64,000 bases of DNA, taken from the NCBI GenBank assembly GCA_047967505.1, contig CM106539.1. One strand, 5' to 3'. The first letter of the stretch is position 1. Each line of letters starts with the position of its first letter. Shown here piece by piece: positions 63,824 to 64,000 of this stretch. This stretch comes from Dipteris shenzhenensis (Eukaryota > Polypodiophyta > Polypodiopsida > Gleicheniales). The notes under the pieces are model-generated. The model was not told the origin of the DNA. It made no database searches and was given only the letters and a program-made list of their open reading frames with translations. The translations under genes and the position numbers were made by a program.

Positions 63824-64000
63824 ATGGCAAGTCTAATGGAGATGGCTAAGAAGCCAGTCATCTAGACCGTCAGTCAAGATGGCACCAGCTACGGAGTATG
63901 GAAAGTTATGAAGGAATTAGTCTTGTAGTCATACGATTTGGTTGATTTCATCCTTATTGGATCAGTCAGTCATGCAAAAGACCCTGGCATTCTTGAGCAG
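63824..64000 (+). pseudogene. Copia gag start, relic, cut by the window end
   Basis: From ATG 63824 the frame reads MASLMEMAKKPVI, stop, then DGTSYGVWKVMKELVL, stop, SYDLVDF. This corresponds to the first block of Copia gag (DGTNY..W...). Two in-frame TAGs mark it as decayed. It is probably the host element into whose leader element E inserted, since the E flanks (ctcttctttcccacccac and cttctctttcccacctaccc) are alike. Confidence 0.65.

Overview
This is nuclear DNA of a land plant with a large, repeat-rich genome. A seed-free vascular plant or a gymnosperm would fit, but I cannot name the species. Nearly everything recognisable is retrotransposon: plant-type Ty1/Copia and Ty3/Gypsy elements with tRNA-iMet primer sites (core TGGTATCAGAGC), and L1-like LINEs. 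I saw no rRNA, tRNA, CRISPR array or intact host gene. The one host signal is two short minus-strand exons (13739-13861 and 6194-6256) of a phosphoglycerate-mutase-like histidine phosphatase, about 7.5 kb apart, with retrotransposon relics in the intron between them.

Layout. 1-16 kb is old, decayed material: a minus-strand LTR at the left edge, a LINE relic (1.2-2.9 kb), a Copia gag relic (4.1-4.6 kb), the two host exons, a Copia gag-pol relic (10.2-12.2 kb), a LINE ORF1 relic (12.7-13.3 kb), small tandem duplications and a second minus-strand LTR. 16-31 kb is a nest of LINEs. A near full-length dead copy runs forward (16.2-23.45 kb). A second copy, truncated at both ends, lies tail-to-tail with it (23.46-31.27 kb) and is interrupted by a small rearranged Copia (28.07-30.69 kb). 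33.0-33.6 kb is a LINE ORF1 piece in reverse. 35.1-41.6 kb is a LINE 5' end split by a very young Copia (element A, 35573-41445, identical LTRs).

41.6-44.5 kb is a gag-only Gypsy-like element. 44.6-51.5 kb is an imperfect tandem tract split by another very young Copia (element C, 44901-51397, identical LTRs). 52.0-63.8 kb is an older Copia (element E), whose 5' LTR is split by a Gypsy chromovirus (element D, 52280-56986) that has gag, integrase and chromodomain but no reverse transcriptase. The window ends in another Copia gag relic, into whose upstream region E probably inserted. All five LTR insertions A, B, C, D and E have perfect 5-bp target duplications (CCTTC, CTTCC, GCGGA, GCAGG, CCCAC), so the nesting order is clear.

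The most unusual signals are: (1) dense arrays of CCGTAC/CTGTAC (GTAC-core) sites in the transcribed leaders of unrelated Copia and Gypsy elements, with a 23-bp hairpin array in the Gypsy leader; (2) reading-frame breaks at the integrase-RT linker in all three larger Copia elements, each followed closely by an in-frame ATG; (3) the long tail-to-tail LINE inverted repeat; (4) the RT-less chromovirus; (5) a Copia derivative containing two separately inverted integrase-region fragments.
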